Positions 17,743 to 26,438 of a DNA stretch of 64,000 nucleotides are shown here, one piece after another (within the stretch, counting starts at the first letter, position 1; each line of letters begins with the position of its first letter). A program made the translations under genes and the position numbers. The DNA comes from Pseudomonas fildesensis. GTDB lineage: Bacteria > Pseudomonadota > Gammaproteobacteria > Pseudomonadales > Pseudomonadaceae. The notes under the pieces are model-generated. The model was not told where the DNA came from. It searched no databases and worked only from the letters and a program-made list of their open reading frames with translations. The stretch spans positions 310,001 to 374,000 of the forward strand of contig NZ_LFMW01000007.1 in the NCBI RefSeq assembly GCF_001050345.1, given 5' to 3'.

Positions 17743-18644
17743 CAGCGCACCTCATAGCGTCGCTGACCGTCAAAAATCACCTTGGCGTTATCAATGGCGA
17801 CCAGGCGCAAACCATCCACTTCATCCCCGAGGAACAGCCGTCGCCCGTCCTCCAGTACCACGTGACCGTTGGGGCCACCGACGATCTGGGTAATCTTGAA
17901 CGGTGGTTGACTGCTGCCTTCACTCACCCGGCTAATGACCGGCACAGGGGTGTCGAATTGCTCGGCAAAACGGCCGAGCATGCGTGACAGCAGCGCCATC
18001 TCTTCGGGCGACACATCACCGCTGAGTGAGATCTGGCCGTTGATCACCTGCACGCTGACCCGTTGCGCCAACTCTCGCTCGTTGAGCATCTTGTGCAACT
18101 GCTTGCGAACTTCAGGGGCGGTTGCCAGATCGATTTTTTTTGTGGGCGCCGGCATCAGCGAAGCCTGGGCATCGTGATCGCCGGTCTTCATCATCCCCAC
18201 TGCCGTCACCAGCACCGCGACGACCAAAAGCACACCCATCACGCGTTTTTGCGTGGACTTGGGCATGGTGACAAGGGCCAGGTTCGGCTGCGTTTCACCG
18301 GGCGCCTCCAGCGGCACGGGCTCAGGTTCCAGCACAGGCTCCGCAGGCCACGGTTGATCGGCGAGGGACACACACAGCCGAATGGCGCCGATGGAAAACG
18401 GCAGGTCCGGGGCCAGGTCGACAATTTGCGCCAGCACCTGCCCGCCTTCGTCTTGCACCAACCCCTCCTCCGCCTGCACACACCAGCGCTGCTCCACCAG
18501 GCGTAACCATGCATGGCGCGTGGCGATGCCTGGGTCGTAGAGCGCCAAATCGGCCTCCGTACTCGCGCCGATACACCACTGCTCGCCAAACAGCGGTAAC
18601 GCAGCGCCCTGGTGCAAGCCGTTCAATACGCGCAACTCAAACAT
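17739..18644 (-). CDS. sctD: T3SS inner-membrane ring protein RspQ (HrpQ/SctD)
   Basis: The 301-residue protein has an N-terminal cytosolic FHA-type domain (about 1-95, MFELRVLNGLHQGAALPL), a single transmembrane helix (about 150-170, GVLLVVAVLVTAVGMM) and a periplasmic part. This is the SctD layout; with SctJ it forms the inner rings. The ATG at 18644 has GAGGG nine bases upstream. A 49-base gap separates it from sctV, where the other genes of this operon mostly overlap. Confidence 0.9.
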   Translation of the reverse strand: MFELRVLNGLHQGAALPLFGEQWCIGASTEADLALYDPGIATRHAWLRLVEQRWCVQAEEGLVQDEGGQVLAQIVDLAPDLPFSIGAIRLCVSLADQPWPAEPVLEPEPVPLEAPGETQPNLALVTMPKSTQKRVMGVLLVVAVLVTAVGMMKTGDHDAQASLMPAPTKKIDLATAPEVRKQLHKMLNERELAQRVSVQVINGQISLSGDVSPEEMALLSRMLGRFAEQFDTPVPVISRVSEGSSQPPFKITQIVGGPNGHVVLEDGRRLFLGDEVDGLRLVAIDNAKVIFDGQRRYEVRW

Positions 18645-18693
18645 GCTCAGGCCCTCAATGCCGCTGGAAATGGCCAGTAATCCCACAGCGCAC

Positions 18694-20787
18694 TCATGCC
18701 ACCGCCTCGTGCAGTTGTCCGTCGCCAGCAAGATCAAAACGCCCCAGAACCTTGACCTTGGAAGCACTCCCCAGCTCGGCGAAGGACAGCACCGGCACAT
18801 GGTTGAACTCTTCCAACAGCAAGGTTCGCAAGGGGCTGCGCAGATCCTGCGCCACCAGCAGCACACTTTTGCGTTTGGCGCGCAGGAAGAAGGCTTGCTT
18901 GAGCAGGCTGATCAATACCGCACTGCTGTCGTTGTCGAGGGCAAAAAATACGCCGGTCTGGGTCTGGCGCAGCGCCTCACGCAGAATGTTTTCGGTCTGC
19001 GGCGACAGCAGCCAGGCATGCAGGCCGTCGGCTTCGCTGTACTGATGGAGGATCTGCGCCTTGAGCGCGATGCGCGCATAGTCGGCCAGGGCATCCGGCT
19101 CGCGCTCATGCTGGCCGTACTCGATCAATGACTCGACGATCAAGCGCACAGCCCGCAGCGGCACGCCCTCACTCGCCAGTCGCTGCAGCACGGCCGAAAA
19201 GCGCGACAGCGGCATGATGCGTTGCAGCTCCTGCACCAATTCGGGCTGGTTCGACTCAAGCCAGCCGAGGATCGACTTGCTCTCCTGGACGCCCAGAAAC
19301 TGTGGCCCGCTGAGCATCATCGCGCGCTCAATGCGCTCCAGGATCAACGCCTGAGTCGTGAACCGCTCCACCTGTTCATCGGCGAGCAGTGGATGGTCCG
19401 GCGCCAGCCATACCCACTCGTCTTCTTCCCGCGATACCTGGCCCCTCACCCCTTCCGCCGGCTCGACTACCAGAGCGGCATGCTCCACCGCCACCCACAC
19501 CCCGAAGGTCGCCCTGAGCACCGGAATTTCATGCACGCAAAAACGCAGCTCATCGTCATCAAGCGAATGCAAAAATTCGATTTCAAACACCGGAAGGGTC
19601 AAGCCCAGGTTGGTCACCAGCCTATTGCGGGTCTGGCGAATACGCTGCATCAGTTCGATAGCCTGGGGGCTGCCGTGCAGCGCGGCAGGAAACTGCAACA
19701 GGTACGGTCGCGAGGGATCAAAGGCACGCAGGTCCTCATCACCGTTATCTTGCGGCGCCACGGTGTCGGCAGTCGTGTGCTCTGACTGCTCCTGTTTTTG
19801 ACGCTCGTGCGCCAGGTAGTAGCCGAGCGCCCCAGCCATCAAAGAGATGACGATAAACGTCACCGTCGGCATCCCCGGCAATGCGGCAAACGCCAGCATG
19901 CCCACCGAAGCGATCATCCAGCTCTTGGGCTCGCTGGTCATCTGCCGGGCAATTTCGGCGCCCATGTTCGTCGCGCCCCGGCGGCCATCCGGGGCGACAC
20001 GGGTGATGATCATGCCGGCGGTCAGGGAGATCAGCAGCGCAGGGATCTGCGCGATCAGCCCGTCACCGATGGTCAGCACCGAATACAGCGCCATGGAATC
20101 GGCGGCGCTCATGCCATGCTGGAACATGCCAGTGGAAAAGCCACCCAGCAGGTTGATCATCACAATCACCAGGCCGGCAATCGCGTCGCCTTTAACGAAC
20201 TTCATCGCCCCGTCCATGGCGCCGAACAATTGGCTTTCACGCGACAACTGCTCACGCTTGTCCCGGGCCTGCGCGCCGTCGATCAGGCCCGCGCGCAGGT
20301 CGCTGTCGATGGACATCTGCTTGCCGGGCATCGCGTCCAGGCTGAAGCGCGCCGCCACTTCAGCGACACGCTCCGACCCCTTGGTGATCACCAGGAAGTT
20401 GACGATGGTGAGGATCATGAAGATCACCAGGCCCACCGCCAGGTTGCCGCCCACCACGAAATTGCCGAACGCCTCGACGATATCACCGGCGTCCTGCTCC
20501 AGCAGGATCAGGCGCGTGGTGGCGATCGACAGGGCCAGGCGAAACATCGTGGTCAGCAGCAGAATCGAGGGGAACGACGAAAACGCCAACGGCCCGGGCA
20601 GGTACAGCGCGAGCACAATCAGCAGGCAGGCAATACAGATGTTGAGCGCGATCAGGATGTCCACCAGCCAGGTGGGCAACGGCACGATAAACATGAATAC
20701 GATGGCCAGGACCACCACCGCGCCCAGCACTTCAGCACGTTGCGCAACCTTGAGCAGAACGCGGTTGAGGGCTGCCAGCGCCGTCAC
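18694..20787 (-). CDS. sctV: T3SS export-gate protein RscV (HrcV/SctV)
   Basis: This 697-residue FHIPEP-family protein has about eight transmembrane segments in its first half and a large cytosolic domain (about 350-697). Conserved stretches include PTWLVDILIALNI, LLLTTMFRLALSIATTRLIL, DAMPGKQMSIDSDLRAG and GDGLIAQIPALLISLTAG. Nine copies form the cytosolic ring that sorts substrates. It overlaps sctW by four bases. Confidence 0.97.
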   Translation of the reverse strand: MTALAALNRVLLKVAQRAEVLGAVVVLAIVFMFIVPLPTWLVDILIALNICIACLLIVLALYLPGPLAFSSFPSILLLTTMFRLALSIATTRLILLEQDAGDIVEAFGNFVVGGNLAVGLVIFMILTIVNFLVITKGSERVAEVAARFSLDAMPGKQMSIDSDLRAGLIDGAQARDKREQLSRESQLFGAMDGAMKFVKGDAIAGLVIVMINLLGGFSTGMFQHGMSAADSMALYSVLTIGDGLIAQIPALLISLTAGMIITRVAPDGRRGATNMGAEIARQMTSEPKSWMIASVGMLAFAALPGMPTVTFIVISLMAGALGYYLAHERQKQEQSEHTTADTVAPQDNGDEDLRAFDPSRPYLLQFPAALHGSPQAIELMQRIRQTRNRLVTNLGLTLPVFEIEFLHSLDDDELRFCVHEIPVLRATFGVWVAVEHAALVVEPAEGVRGQVSREEDEWVWLAPDHPLLADEQVERFTTQALILERIERAMMLSGPQFLGVQESKSILGWLESNQPELVQELQRIMPLSRFSAVLQRLASEGVPLRAVRLIVESLIEYGQHEREPDALADYARIALKAQILHQYSEADGLHAWLLSPQTENILREALRQTQTGVFFALDNDSSAVLISLLKQAFFLRAKRKSVLLVAQDLRSPLRTLLLEEFNHVPVLSFAELGSASKVKVLGRFDLAGDGQLHEAVA

Positions 20788-21857
20788 GCGCGGGCCTGCG
20801 CGTCATCGCCAAGACGTGGATGAAGTTGTTCCAGACGGGTGAGCTCATCCATCACCAGCAAAAAATTATGCAGGCCTTCCTGGCGCCCACGATTGTCGCG
20901 CCACAGGGCCAATGGCAACCCCTTGAGCATCGGGTAGAGCGCGTTCAGCGAGGCCAACTTACCGGTCGACGCCTCCCCCACCAAAGCCTCGGCCAGGCGC
21001 TGGACTTCAGAGGCGGCAATGCCATTTGCGGCATACCCCAGCAGGCGCTGCAGCAGCACCACGGCGTCATGTTCGACCTTCAGGCGCAGGATCAACGTTT
21101 GGCAGTTGCACAATACCCCGCTCAATTGACCGCAGCTTTGCAGCCCCAGCAGCAGCGTGCGCAACTGCCCCGTCGGAACCGACGAAGTATGGGCCGCGAT
21201 ATCGTCCGCCAGCGCGCGGCGCATCACGTTGAGCCCTGCCGCAAACTGCTCGCCGCCGTAGACACCCAGCAGTGACTGCATCATGGACGCCAGGGATTGG
21301 CGCACCACCACACTGGCGTAATACAACGCGCGGACTGCCTGGCGCTCCTGAGGATCATCGCTGGCCGCTTGCAACGCCATGGCGATGTTGAGGCCGGCCT
21401 GGATTTCGCGCTGGTAGCGTACTTCGAGTTTGGCCAGGGCATCGCGCGCCAGTGCCGCTTCGGTCTTGCGCACCTCGGCTTCCGCCTGGGCCGTTACCTG
21501 CCGAAGTACCACGTAGGCGCGCGCCGGATCGTTACCGGTGAGTTCCAGCAGCCTGTCGACACTGGGTTGCTGCAGCAATTGCAGCCTGACACGTCGAGAA
21601 ATCGAGGCCAGGGTAGCCTGGGCCGGATGCCCCAACTGGTCATAAAGCTGCGACAGCTGCTCCGCCGGGGTGACTCGAACGCCCATTGAACGCTGGCTCA
21701 GGGCCTTGCTGTTGGACACCACTTCCTGACTGAAAAGGTTGGCGAGGGCGTCGACATCTGCTGACACAGCAGGCGTTTGGGCGCCGGTGGCCTTAGCAGG
21801 GGCGGGCTGATCCAGGCTTTGGAGCTTTTGCACATCAGGGAAGGATTCGACTTTCAT
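20784..21857 (-). CDS. sctW: T3SS gatekeeper RspJ (HrpJ/SctW)
   Basis: The 357-residue protein is first in the leftward operon, as hrpJ in P. syringae. It has a polar N-terminus and a mainly helical body in the YopN/TyeA/HrpJ pattern. SctW proteins set the order in which translocators and effectors leave. I placed the start at ATG 21857 (MKVESF); another in-frame ATG lies two codons upstream (21863) and neither has a strong ribosome-binding site. A perfect hrp box lies about 30 bases upstream. Confidence 0.88.
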   Translation of the reverse strand: MKVESFPDVQKLQSLDQPAPAKATGAQTPAVSADVDALANLFSQEVVSNSKALSQRSMGVRVTPAEQLSQLYDQLGHPAQATLASISRRVRLQLLQQPSVDRLLELTGNDPARAYVVLRQVTAQAEAEVRKTEAALARDALAKLEVRYQREIQAGLNIAMALQAASDDPQERQAVRALYYASVVVRQSLASMMQSLLGVYGGEQFAAGLNVMRRALADDIAAHTSSVPTGQLRTLLLGLQSCGQLSGVLCNCQTLILRLKVEHDAVVLLQRLLGYAANGIAASEVQRLAEALVGEASTGKLASLNALYPMLKGLPLALWRDNRGRQEGLHNFLLVMDELTRLEQLHPRLGDDAQARA

Positions 21858-21885
21858 GGGCATGCCGGGACAGGAAGTGTGTGCT

Positions 21886-21914
21886 TGTGTGGCAAACAAT
21901 CCCGTTACGGTTCC
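21886..21914 (-). promoter_or_regulatory. hrp box in front of the leftward sctW-V-D-N-O-P-Q-R-S-T-U operon
   Basis: Read on the minus strand from 21914: GGAACC, exactly 16 bases, CCACACA. This is a perfect match, with the same -10-like word as the box at 8251. It lies 29 bases before the assigned sctW start, and no further hrp box was found downstream in this operon of eleven genes. Confidence 0.92.
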
Positions 21915-22048
21915 ATGGTTCTCAACATTGCCGCGCGTTTTGAAAAGACCGGCACGTACTCATGCTCCTTTTTGCAAACCGTTGCGCAAAAAGGACTCTT
22001 TTCAAGATATTTAATTATATAAATCAAACAGTTATGTATTTTTTTCGC

Positions 22049-22065
22049 TTGGCACAACCGGTGCT
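22049..22065 (+). promoter_or_regulatory. Sigma-54 promoter of rspL
   Basis: TTGGCAC and GTGCT hold the GG (22051-22052) and GC (22063-22064) pairs exactly ten bases apart, the -24/-12 signature of sigma-54 promoters. It lies 54 bases before the rspL ATG. It fits activation by RspR, which carries a sigma-54 contact loop. An AT-rich tract with T-runs lies just upstream. No enhancer site was identified. Confidence 0.85.
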
Positions 22066-22118
22066 AAAGGGGTTCCCGTCGAAACCATTTCGATAGCGTC
22101 TACCCTGAGGAAAAAATC

Positions 22119-22670
22119 ATGGATATCCCTATTGGTGCTTTAGCCCACTTTGTCGGCGGTTCGCCTCAATTCATGCTCCACCTGACGGACGACCATCAGA
22201 AAAAACTCCGACGTTTTATCCACAAGCGTGTGCTCAACCCCGAAGATGCGGACGACATTTTGCAACTGACCTACCTGGAAGCCTGGCGCAACAGGGACCG
22301 CTTCAGCGGCCAGGCCACCCTCAGCACCTGGATGTGCGGCATTGCGCAGAACCTCATCCGCAATCACTTCCGACGCCTATATGCCAAGCCGGTGCACTGC
22401 GAATTCGATGAAGCGCTGTGGCATGGCCAAGAGGACAAAAAAAATCTGGATTGGGAGTTCGAGATCAACCGCCGGCTGGAGAAAACCCTGATCGCCATCA
22501 AGGACCTCCCGGTGGAGATGCGCAGAACCTTGTACGCATCACTGGAGACCGACGGCAGCTATCAGGACACTGCCGACGTGTTGGACATACCAATCGGCAC
22601 CGTGCGCTCACGCTTGTCGCGGGCACGCGAACAGCTCAAGCGCGTCACCCGCAACCCGTTGCAACCGTAA
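22119..22670 (+). CDS. rspL: ECF sigma factor RspL (HrpL type), T3SS master regulator
   Basis: The 183-residue protein has sigma region 2 (about 30-95, LNPEDADDILQLTYLEAWRN and WMCGIAQNLIRNHFRR) and region 4 (about 125-175, YQDTADVLDIPIGTVRSRLSRAREQ). This is the HrpL subgroup of ECF factors. It should direct polymerase to the three hrp boxes at 5518, 8251 and 21914. The ATG follows GAGGAAA. It is transcribed away from the sctW operon, from a sigma-54 promoter. Confidence 0.95.
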   Translation: MDIPIGALAHFVGGSPQFMLHLTDDHQKKLRRFIHKRVLNPEDADDILQLTYLEAWRNRDRFSGQATLSTWMCGIAQNLIRNHFRRLYAKPVHCEFDEALWHGQEDKKNLDWEFEINRRLEKTLIAIKDLPVEMRRTLYASLETDGSYQDTADVLDIPIGTVRSRLSRAREQLKRVTRNPLQP

Positions 22671-22720
22671 GCCAGGCTAGCTGGCAACCGTTGGGCGGCA
22701 GGGATATCTGCCCAACCGAA

Positions 22721-23920
22721 TCACACCTTTTTCGTGCGTGGCAGGAAGATCGCCAGCAGCCCGAACAGTGGCAGGAATGAACACAGCCTGTACACGTACT
22801 CAATCCCGTTAATATCCGCCAGGTGCCCCAGCAGCGCCGCACCGATCCCGCCAAACCCGAACATCAGCCCGAAGAACACCCCGGCAATCATTCCGACATT
22901 GCCCGGCACCAACTCCTGCGCGTACACCACAATCGCCGAGAACGCCGAGGCCAGCACAAAGCCGATAATCACACTGAGCACACTGGTCCAGAACAGGTCC
23001 ACATGGGGCATCAGCAACGTGAACGGCGCCACGCCGAGGATCGAAAACCAGATCACCTTTTTACGCCCGATCTTGTCGCCAATCGGCCCACCGAAGAACG
23101 TCCCCGCCGCCACCGCACCGAGAAACAGGAACAGGTGCAACTGCGAACTGGCCACTGACAGGTCGAACTTCTCGATCAAGTAAAACGTGAAGTAACTGGT
23201 GATGCTCGCCATGTAGAAGTACTTGGAAAACACCAGCAGCCCGAGCACCACCAACGCGCTCATCACGCGTCTCTTCGACAGGCCGTGGGTCGCTGCCTGG
23301 CCGGCCTTGAGCTTGAACAGGTTCAGGTGGGTTTGGTACCAACGGCTGATCGCATACAGCACCACCAGCGCGAAGATCGCGAACAGACCAAACCAGGCCA
23401 CATTGCCCTGGCCGAACGGAATGATGATCGCCGCGGCCAGCAACGGGCCGAACGCCGAGCCCGCATTGCCGCCGACCTGGAACGTCGACTGCGCCAGGCC
23501 ATAGCGCCCGCCCGAGGCCAGCCGCGCCACCCGGGATGCCTCCGGGTGAAAGGTCGACGAACCGATCCCGATCAGCCCTGCCGCCAGCAGGATCAGTGGG
23601 AAGCTGCCGACCTGGGACATCATCAAAATGCCCACCAGCGTGCAGATCATCCCGCACGGCAATAGAAATGGCTGTGGATGACGGTCGGTGTAGTAACCCA
23701 CCCACGGCTGCAACAGCGACGCGGTGAGTTGGAACGTCAGGGTAATCAGCCCGATCTGGGTAAACGTCAGGCCGTAACTGGCCTTGAGCATCGGGTAGAT
23801 CGACGGCAGCACCGACTGGATCAAGTCATTGATCAAATGCGCCAGCGCCACCGCACCGATGATGCGCATGACCAGCGGGCTGGTTTGCCCGGCGGCGGTA
23901 GGGGGATTGCTAAGAGCCAT
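22721..23920 (-). CDS. fsr: MFS efflux transporter of the fosmidomycin-resistance (Fsr) type
   Basis: The 399-residue protein has about twelve hydrophobic segments and the MFS motif GDKIGRKK in the middle loop. The N-terminal AHLINDLIQSVLPSIYPMLK and the stretch STFHPEASRVAR are typical of Fsr proteins. Family members export fosmidomycin and other small compounds; the substrate here is unknown. The start is ATG 23920 (MALSNPP), with GGAAA upstream. It converges with rspL and marks the end of the T3SS region. Confidence 0.88.
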   Translation of the reverse strand: MALSNPPTAAGQTSPLVMRIIGAVALAHLINDLIQSVLPSIYPMLKASYGLTFTQIGLITLTFQLTASLLQPWVGYYTDRHPQPFLLPCGMICTLVGILMMSQVGSFPLILLAAGLIGIGSSTFHPEASRVARLASGGRYGLAQSTFQVGGNAGSAFGPLLAAAIIIPFGQGNVAWFGLFAIFALVVLYAISRWYQTHLNLFKLKAGQAATHGLSKRRVMSALVVLGLLVFSKYFYMASITSYFTFYLIEKFDLSVASSQLHLFLFLGAVAAGTFFGGPIGDKIGRKKVIWFSILGVAPFTLLMPHVDLFWTSVLSVIIGFVLASAFSAIVVYAQELVPGNVGMIAGVFFGLMFGFGGIGAALLGHLADINGIEYVYRLCSFLPLFGLLAIFLPRTKKV

Positions 23921-24038
23921 GAGCAGGTTTCCGTACAGCAGGGGAATGCACAGGTGCAGGTGCGACAATGTGCCACTTTCAGGGGCAGGAAGGCTATCCC
24001 GTTAGGGAGCTAACGACTACATCGGCATAACGCGCGCC

Positions 24039-24065
24039 CTGTAGGAGCCGGCTTGCCGGCGAAAA
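24039..24065. repeat. REP sequence
   Basis: TGTAGGAGCCGGCTTGCCGGCGA is the common P. fluorescens-type REP, with the small palindrome GCCGGCTTGCCGGC. It lies between fsr and the DUF3077 leader. Related copies are at 34686 and 47716. Confidence 0.85.
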
Positions 24066-24224
24066 AACCGAGAGCGCCACGCACAGCCAGGATGCCCACT
24101 GCGCAAGGTTCACGTCATGGCTTGTAAAGGGCCAGCAGGTCGAGTCCCTTTAATTTGCAGGACGTTTCCTAGACAATCCCCGGCGCCTTGTGCCTGTTGG
24201 AAAGGGTGGCTAGTCTTCGGTCCG

Positions 24225-24357
24225 TCACTGAATTCAGTGATCGGGTTTAGCAGCCCGTTTCAATAGACGCACGGTTCATGTCTCCCTCTATGGTGGCTGT
24301 GCGTGGGGCACCTTCGGGTGCGCTGGTTTTCCTATTGACCGGTCTGCTAACCCGCGT
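24225..24357 (+). ncRNA. Structured leader RNA upstream of the DUF3077 gene (three-way junction)
   Basis: A 16-base palindrome (24225-24240) is followed by a region that folds on itself. The closing stem pairs 24242-24253 (CGGGTTTAGCAG) with 24344-24354 (CTGCTAACCCG, one bulge), continued by CAATAG (24261-24266) with CTATTG (24332-24337). Inside are two hairpins: ACGCAC (24267-24272) with GTGCGT (24299-24304), and GCACC-TTCG-GGTGC (24308-24321), which has a classic stable tetraloop. The leader ends 63 bases before the ATG of the DUF3077 gene. A 33-codon frame (24278-24379) is embedded. Whether it is a riboregulator, a leader-peptide device or DNA hairpin is not known. Confidence 0.55.
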
Positions 24358-24420
24358 ACAGCTGCCACCTTTCGTTTAGCAGCGTTAGTGGTAGCTCCCA
24401 AGCTCAATAGGAGTTACACC

Positions 24421-24663
24421 ATGACCAAGGCTCTCCCCGACCCACCCGTAGACTGCCTCGTCGTCAACGAACACCTCAGCTTCGAAGATGCCCAGCTCTA
24501 CCTCTCCCACCTGATCCACAGCGCCTCAGCCACCGTGCTGGACTGCCGTGACCACCTGCAACCCCACGACCGCGCCAAAATCCACGCCGTGTGGCACCTG
24601 CTGGAAATGGCCAAGACCGTGATCGACCGCTCGGTTGAATGCCTGCCCCGGCACACGGCATAA
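24421..24663 (+). CDS. DUF3077-family small protein
   Basis: The 80-residue protein starts MTKALPDPPVDC behind TAGGAG and shows the pattern of small Pseudomonas DUF3077 proteins: a PDPP start, then helices with LSHLIHSASATVLDCRDHL and a closing KIHAVWHLLEMAKTVID. No signal peptide or membrane segment is seen. The function of this family is not known to me; such genes are often present in several copies in P. fluorescens genomes. The long structured leader suggests regulation at the RNA level. Confidence 0.7.
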   Translation: MTKALPDPPVDCLVVNEHLSFEDAQLYLSHLIHSASATVLDCRDHLQPHDRAKIHAVWHLLEMAKTVIDRSVECLPRHTA

Positions 24664-24685
24664 CCCACTGGCACCCTCGCTTTTT

Positions 24686-24706
24686 GTAGGAGCGGTTCCC
24701 TCCTAC
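24686..24706 (+). other. Short hairpin after the DUF3077 gene
   Basis: GTAGGAG and CTCCTAC pair around seven bases, 22 bases after the stop. No T-run follows. It may be half of a REP unit or a weak transcript end. Nothing else was recognised between 24707 and 24873. Confidence 0.35.
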
Positions 24707-24873
24707 TCAAGGCTCATCGGTTTTTCTTTGTTGGCGTGTATCAGGCGGATATTCCCAAAATGCCCGGGTCTGTGACTCGGGCGATGAAAGACTACGCCGC
24801 TTTCTCGTGTACTGATCCAGGCCAGGCAGGCACGCAACCTCAATTTATTCAGTGACCCAATTTAGCTCATGGC

Positions 24874-25428
24874 TTAGGCCCGCCGCGGTGGAAGAGCCCC
24901 TTCAAAAAGTGAAAAGGCCCGATGCAGGAAACTGTTGAAACGAGCGGAATCACGCCGCAGCCCTGCCTGTTGACCTCCAATCAGGCACAGATGGGCCACC
25001 TGACCAATCACTTCTGCTTGGCCTGGCATATGGACCAAGCGGCGGCACGTCCGTATCGCGAAGTCCAGTCGTCTTGTGTCAACACGCTGCTGGAACTCGC
25101 CTACCAACGGATCGTGCAGCGACCAGGCTCGGATGGAAACTTCCCGCCCAGGTTGTTTCTCAGCGGCAATACTCAAGTAGCGTTTCAAGATTTCGCCCGC
25201 GCTACGACCCTGCGCTGCATAGGCGAGCATGCGCCCCGTGTAGTCTTCTTCCCAAGCGGCCAGCAAGGTGCGGACAAAGTCTTCGCGATTGCGGAAATGG
25301 TGATAGAACGATCCGCGGGTCACATTCAATCGGCGCGATAGACTCTCGGCCGAAACGCCCATATGCCCTATTTGGTCGAGGGCCTCAAAACCAGCCGCGA
25401 CCCAATGGTTACGAGTTAGTTTTCTCAC
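24874..25428 (-). CDS. TetR-family transcriptional regulator
   Basis: The protein (184 residues from the chosen start) has an N-terminal TetR helix-turn-helix (about 10-55, VSAESLSRRLNVTRGSFYHHFRNREDF) and a variable C-terminal ligand domain. The GTG at 25428 is chosen because GGAG lies 11 bases upstream; a TTG 17 codons earlier is possible. It is divergent from the DUF2867 gene at 25692, so that gene is a likely target. Inducer unknown. Confidence 0.85.
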   Translation of the reverse strand: MRKLTRNHWVAAGFEALDQIGHMGVSAESLSRRLNVTRGSFYHHFRNREDFVRTLLAAWEEDYTGRMLAYAAQGRSAGEILKRYLSIAAEKQPGREVSIRAWSLHDPLVGEFQQRVDTRRLDFAIRTCRRLVHMPGQAEVIGQVAHLCLIGGQQAGLRRDSARFNSFLHRAFSLFEGALPPRRA

Positions 25429-25691
25429 GAGTGACTTCGCTCCATATTTAGCGCCATACAGACTGTGTAGGGTGCGCAACCGATTGATACGCTACGAACA
25501 CCAGCAAAGACGGCCGTCGCGTTTTGCACGCCAGCCCTTTTCATGGAGCTCGCCTTGAAGAAAATCGTTCTGGTCTAAGCTAGACAAGCACTGACAGGGC
25601 AACAAGGAGCGTTATACGACAAGCCACTGCAACAAGAAACGTGACATGGCATGTCGCCTAATTAGCAGTTAGACCTCAGGAGAGATCCCCG

Positions 25692-26258
25692 ATGCCCAGA
25701 GAATCCCAGCTCATTACGTCCGTGCCAGTCCCCTCGAGGTCCGGCATCTCCCACCTTTACACGTCGATGAACCTAGCGGACGCTTTTGCGATTCGGCTCC
25801 CTGCGGGCACATCTAGCAATCCAGATTTGTTAGCTCAATTCATCCTTTCCCACCAGCCACCCTGGATCGGATGGCTCACGCAAGTCCGAGATATTATCGT
25901 CGTCTGTTTTGGTCTCAAGACAGCCAAACACTTGGCATCACTTGCTAATCGGATTGGACCCTTCAAGGTCTACAGCACGAACCAGACTGAAATCGTGTTG
26001 GGAGAGGACGACAAGCACCTCGACTTCCGGATATCGGTTCTATGTTCTGAAGAGGCAGAGCCAGAAGGCTGTCACCAACTCGTTTTTTCAACCGTGGTCC
26101 AGTGCCACAACCGTCTAGGCCGGGCCTACCTCTTCATCATTGCGCCATTTCACCGCTTGGTGGTTAAAGCCAGCCTCATCCATGCAGCGCGCATCGGTTG
26201 GCCTCTGGCTACCAGCCCCAACAGCTTGCCAGCGAAAAACGCACTGGCGCCTCGTTAA
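25692..26258 (+). CDS. DUF2867-family protein
   Basis: The 188-residue soluble protein matches the DUF2867 pattern, with PPWIGWLTQVRDIIVVCFGLK in the first half, then LGEDDKHLDFRISVLCSEE and a closing VVQCHNRLGRAYLFIIAPFHRLVVK. The fold is lipid- or ligand-binding-like in related SRPBCC-type proteins, but no reaction is known. The ATG follows AGGAGAG. It is divergent from a TetR gene and stands alone. Confidence 0.75.
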   Translation: MPRESQLITSVPVPSRSGISHLYTSMNLADAFAIRLPAGTSSNPDLLAQFILSHQPPWIGWLTQVRDIIVVCFGLKTAKHLASLANRIGPFKVYSTNQTEIVLGEDDKHLDFRISVLCSEEAEPEGCHQLVFSTVVQCHNRLGRAYLFIIAPFHRLVVKASLIHAARIGWPLATSPNSLPAKNALAPR

Positions 26259-26399
26259 CCCTGAATGCCCGCGTTATCGTTGACGACCATCGCAGGCAAG
26301 CCGGCTCACAGGAGGCCGGGTTTGCCCCGCCGCTCGTCGCCAGAGCTGGGGTTTTCCGTTAAACAGTTGAAAGCGTAGATAAAAATTCAACAAAAACGC

Positions 26400-26428
26400 T
26401 TGACGCATTCCCGTTCTACGCGAATAAT
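26400..26428 (+). promoter_or_regulatory. Sigma-70 promoter of tRNA-Met
   Basis: TTGACG (26400-26405) and AATAAT (26423-26428) are 17 bases apart, close to the ideal -35/-10. The tRNA starts ten bases after the -10. Confidence 0.78.
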
Positions 26429-26438
26429 GCGCGCCACT

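Noticed and set aside
19798..20823. Long plus-strand frames opposite sctV
   Set aside because: They are shadows of a well-supported gene, rich in Arg, His and Gln, without domains.
4000..22700. T3SS cluster as a tRNA-borne genomic island
   Set aside because: The cluster lies between ychF and an Fsr-type gene, without tRNA, direct repeats or integrase at either end. Horizontal origin is possible but no boundary can be shown.
24278..24379. 33-codon frame in the DUF3077 leader as a firm gene
   Set aside because: It has no clear ribosome-binding site and its codons lie in strongly paired RNA. It is reported as part of the leader finding only.
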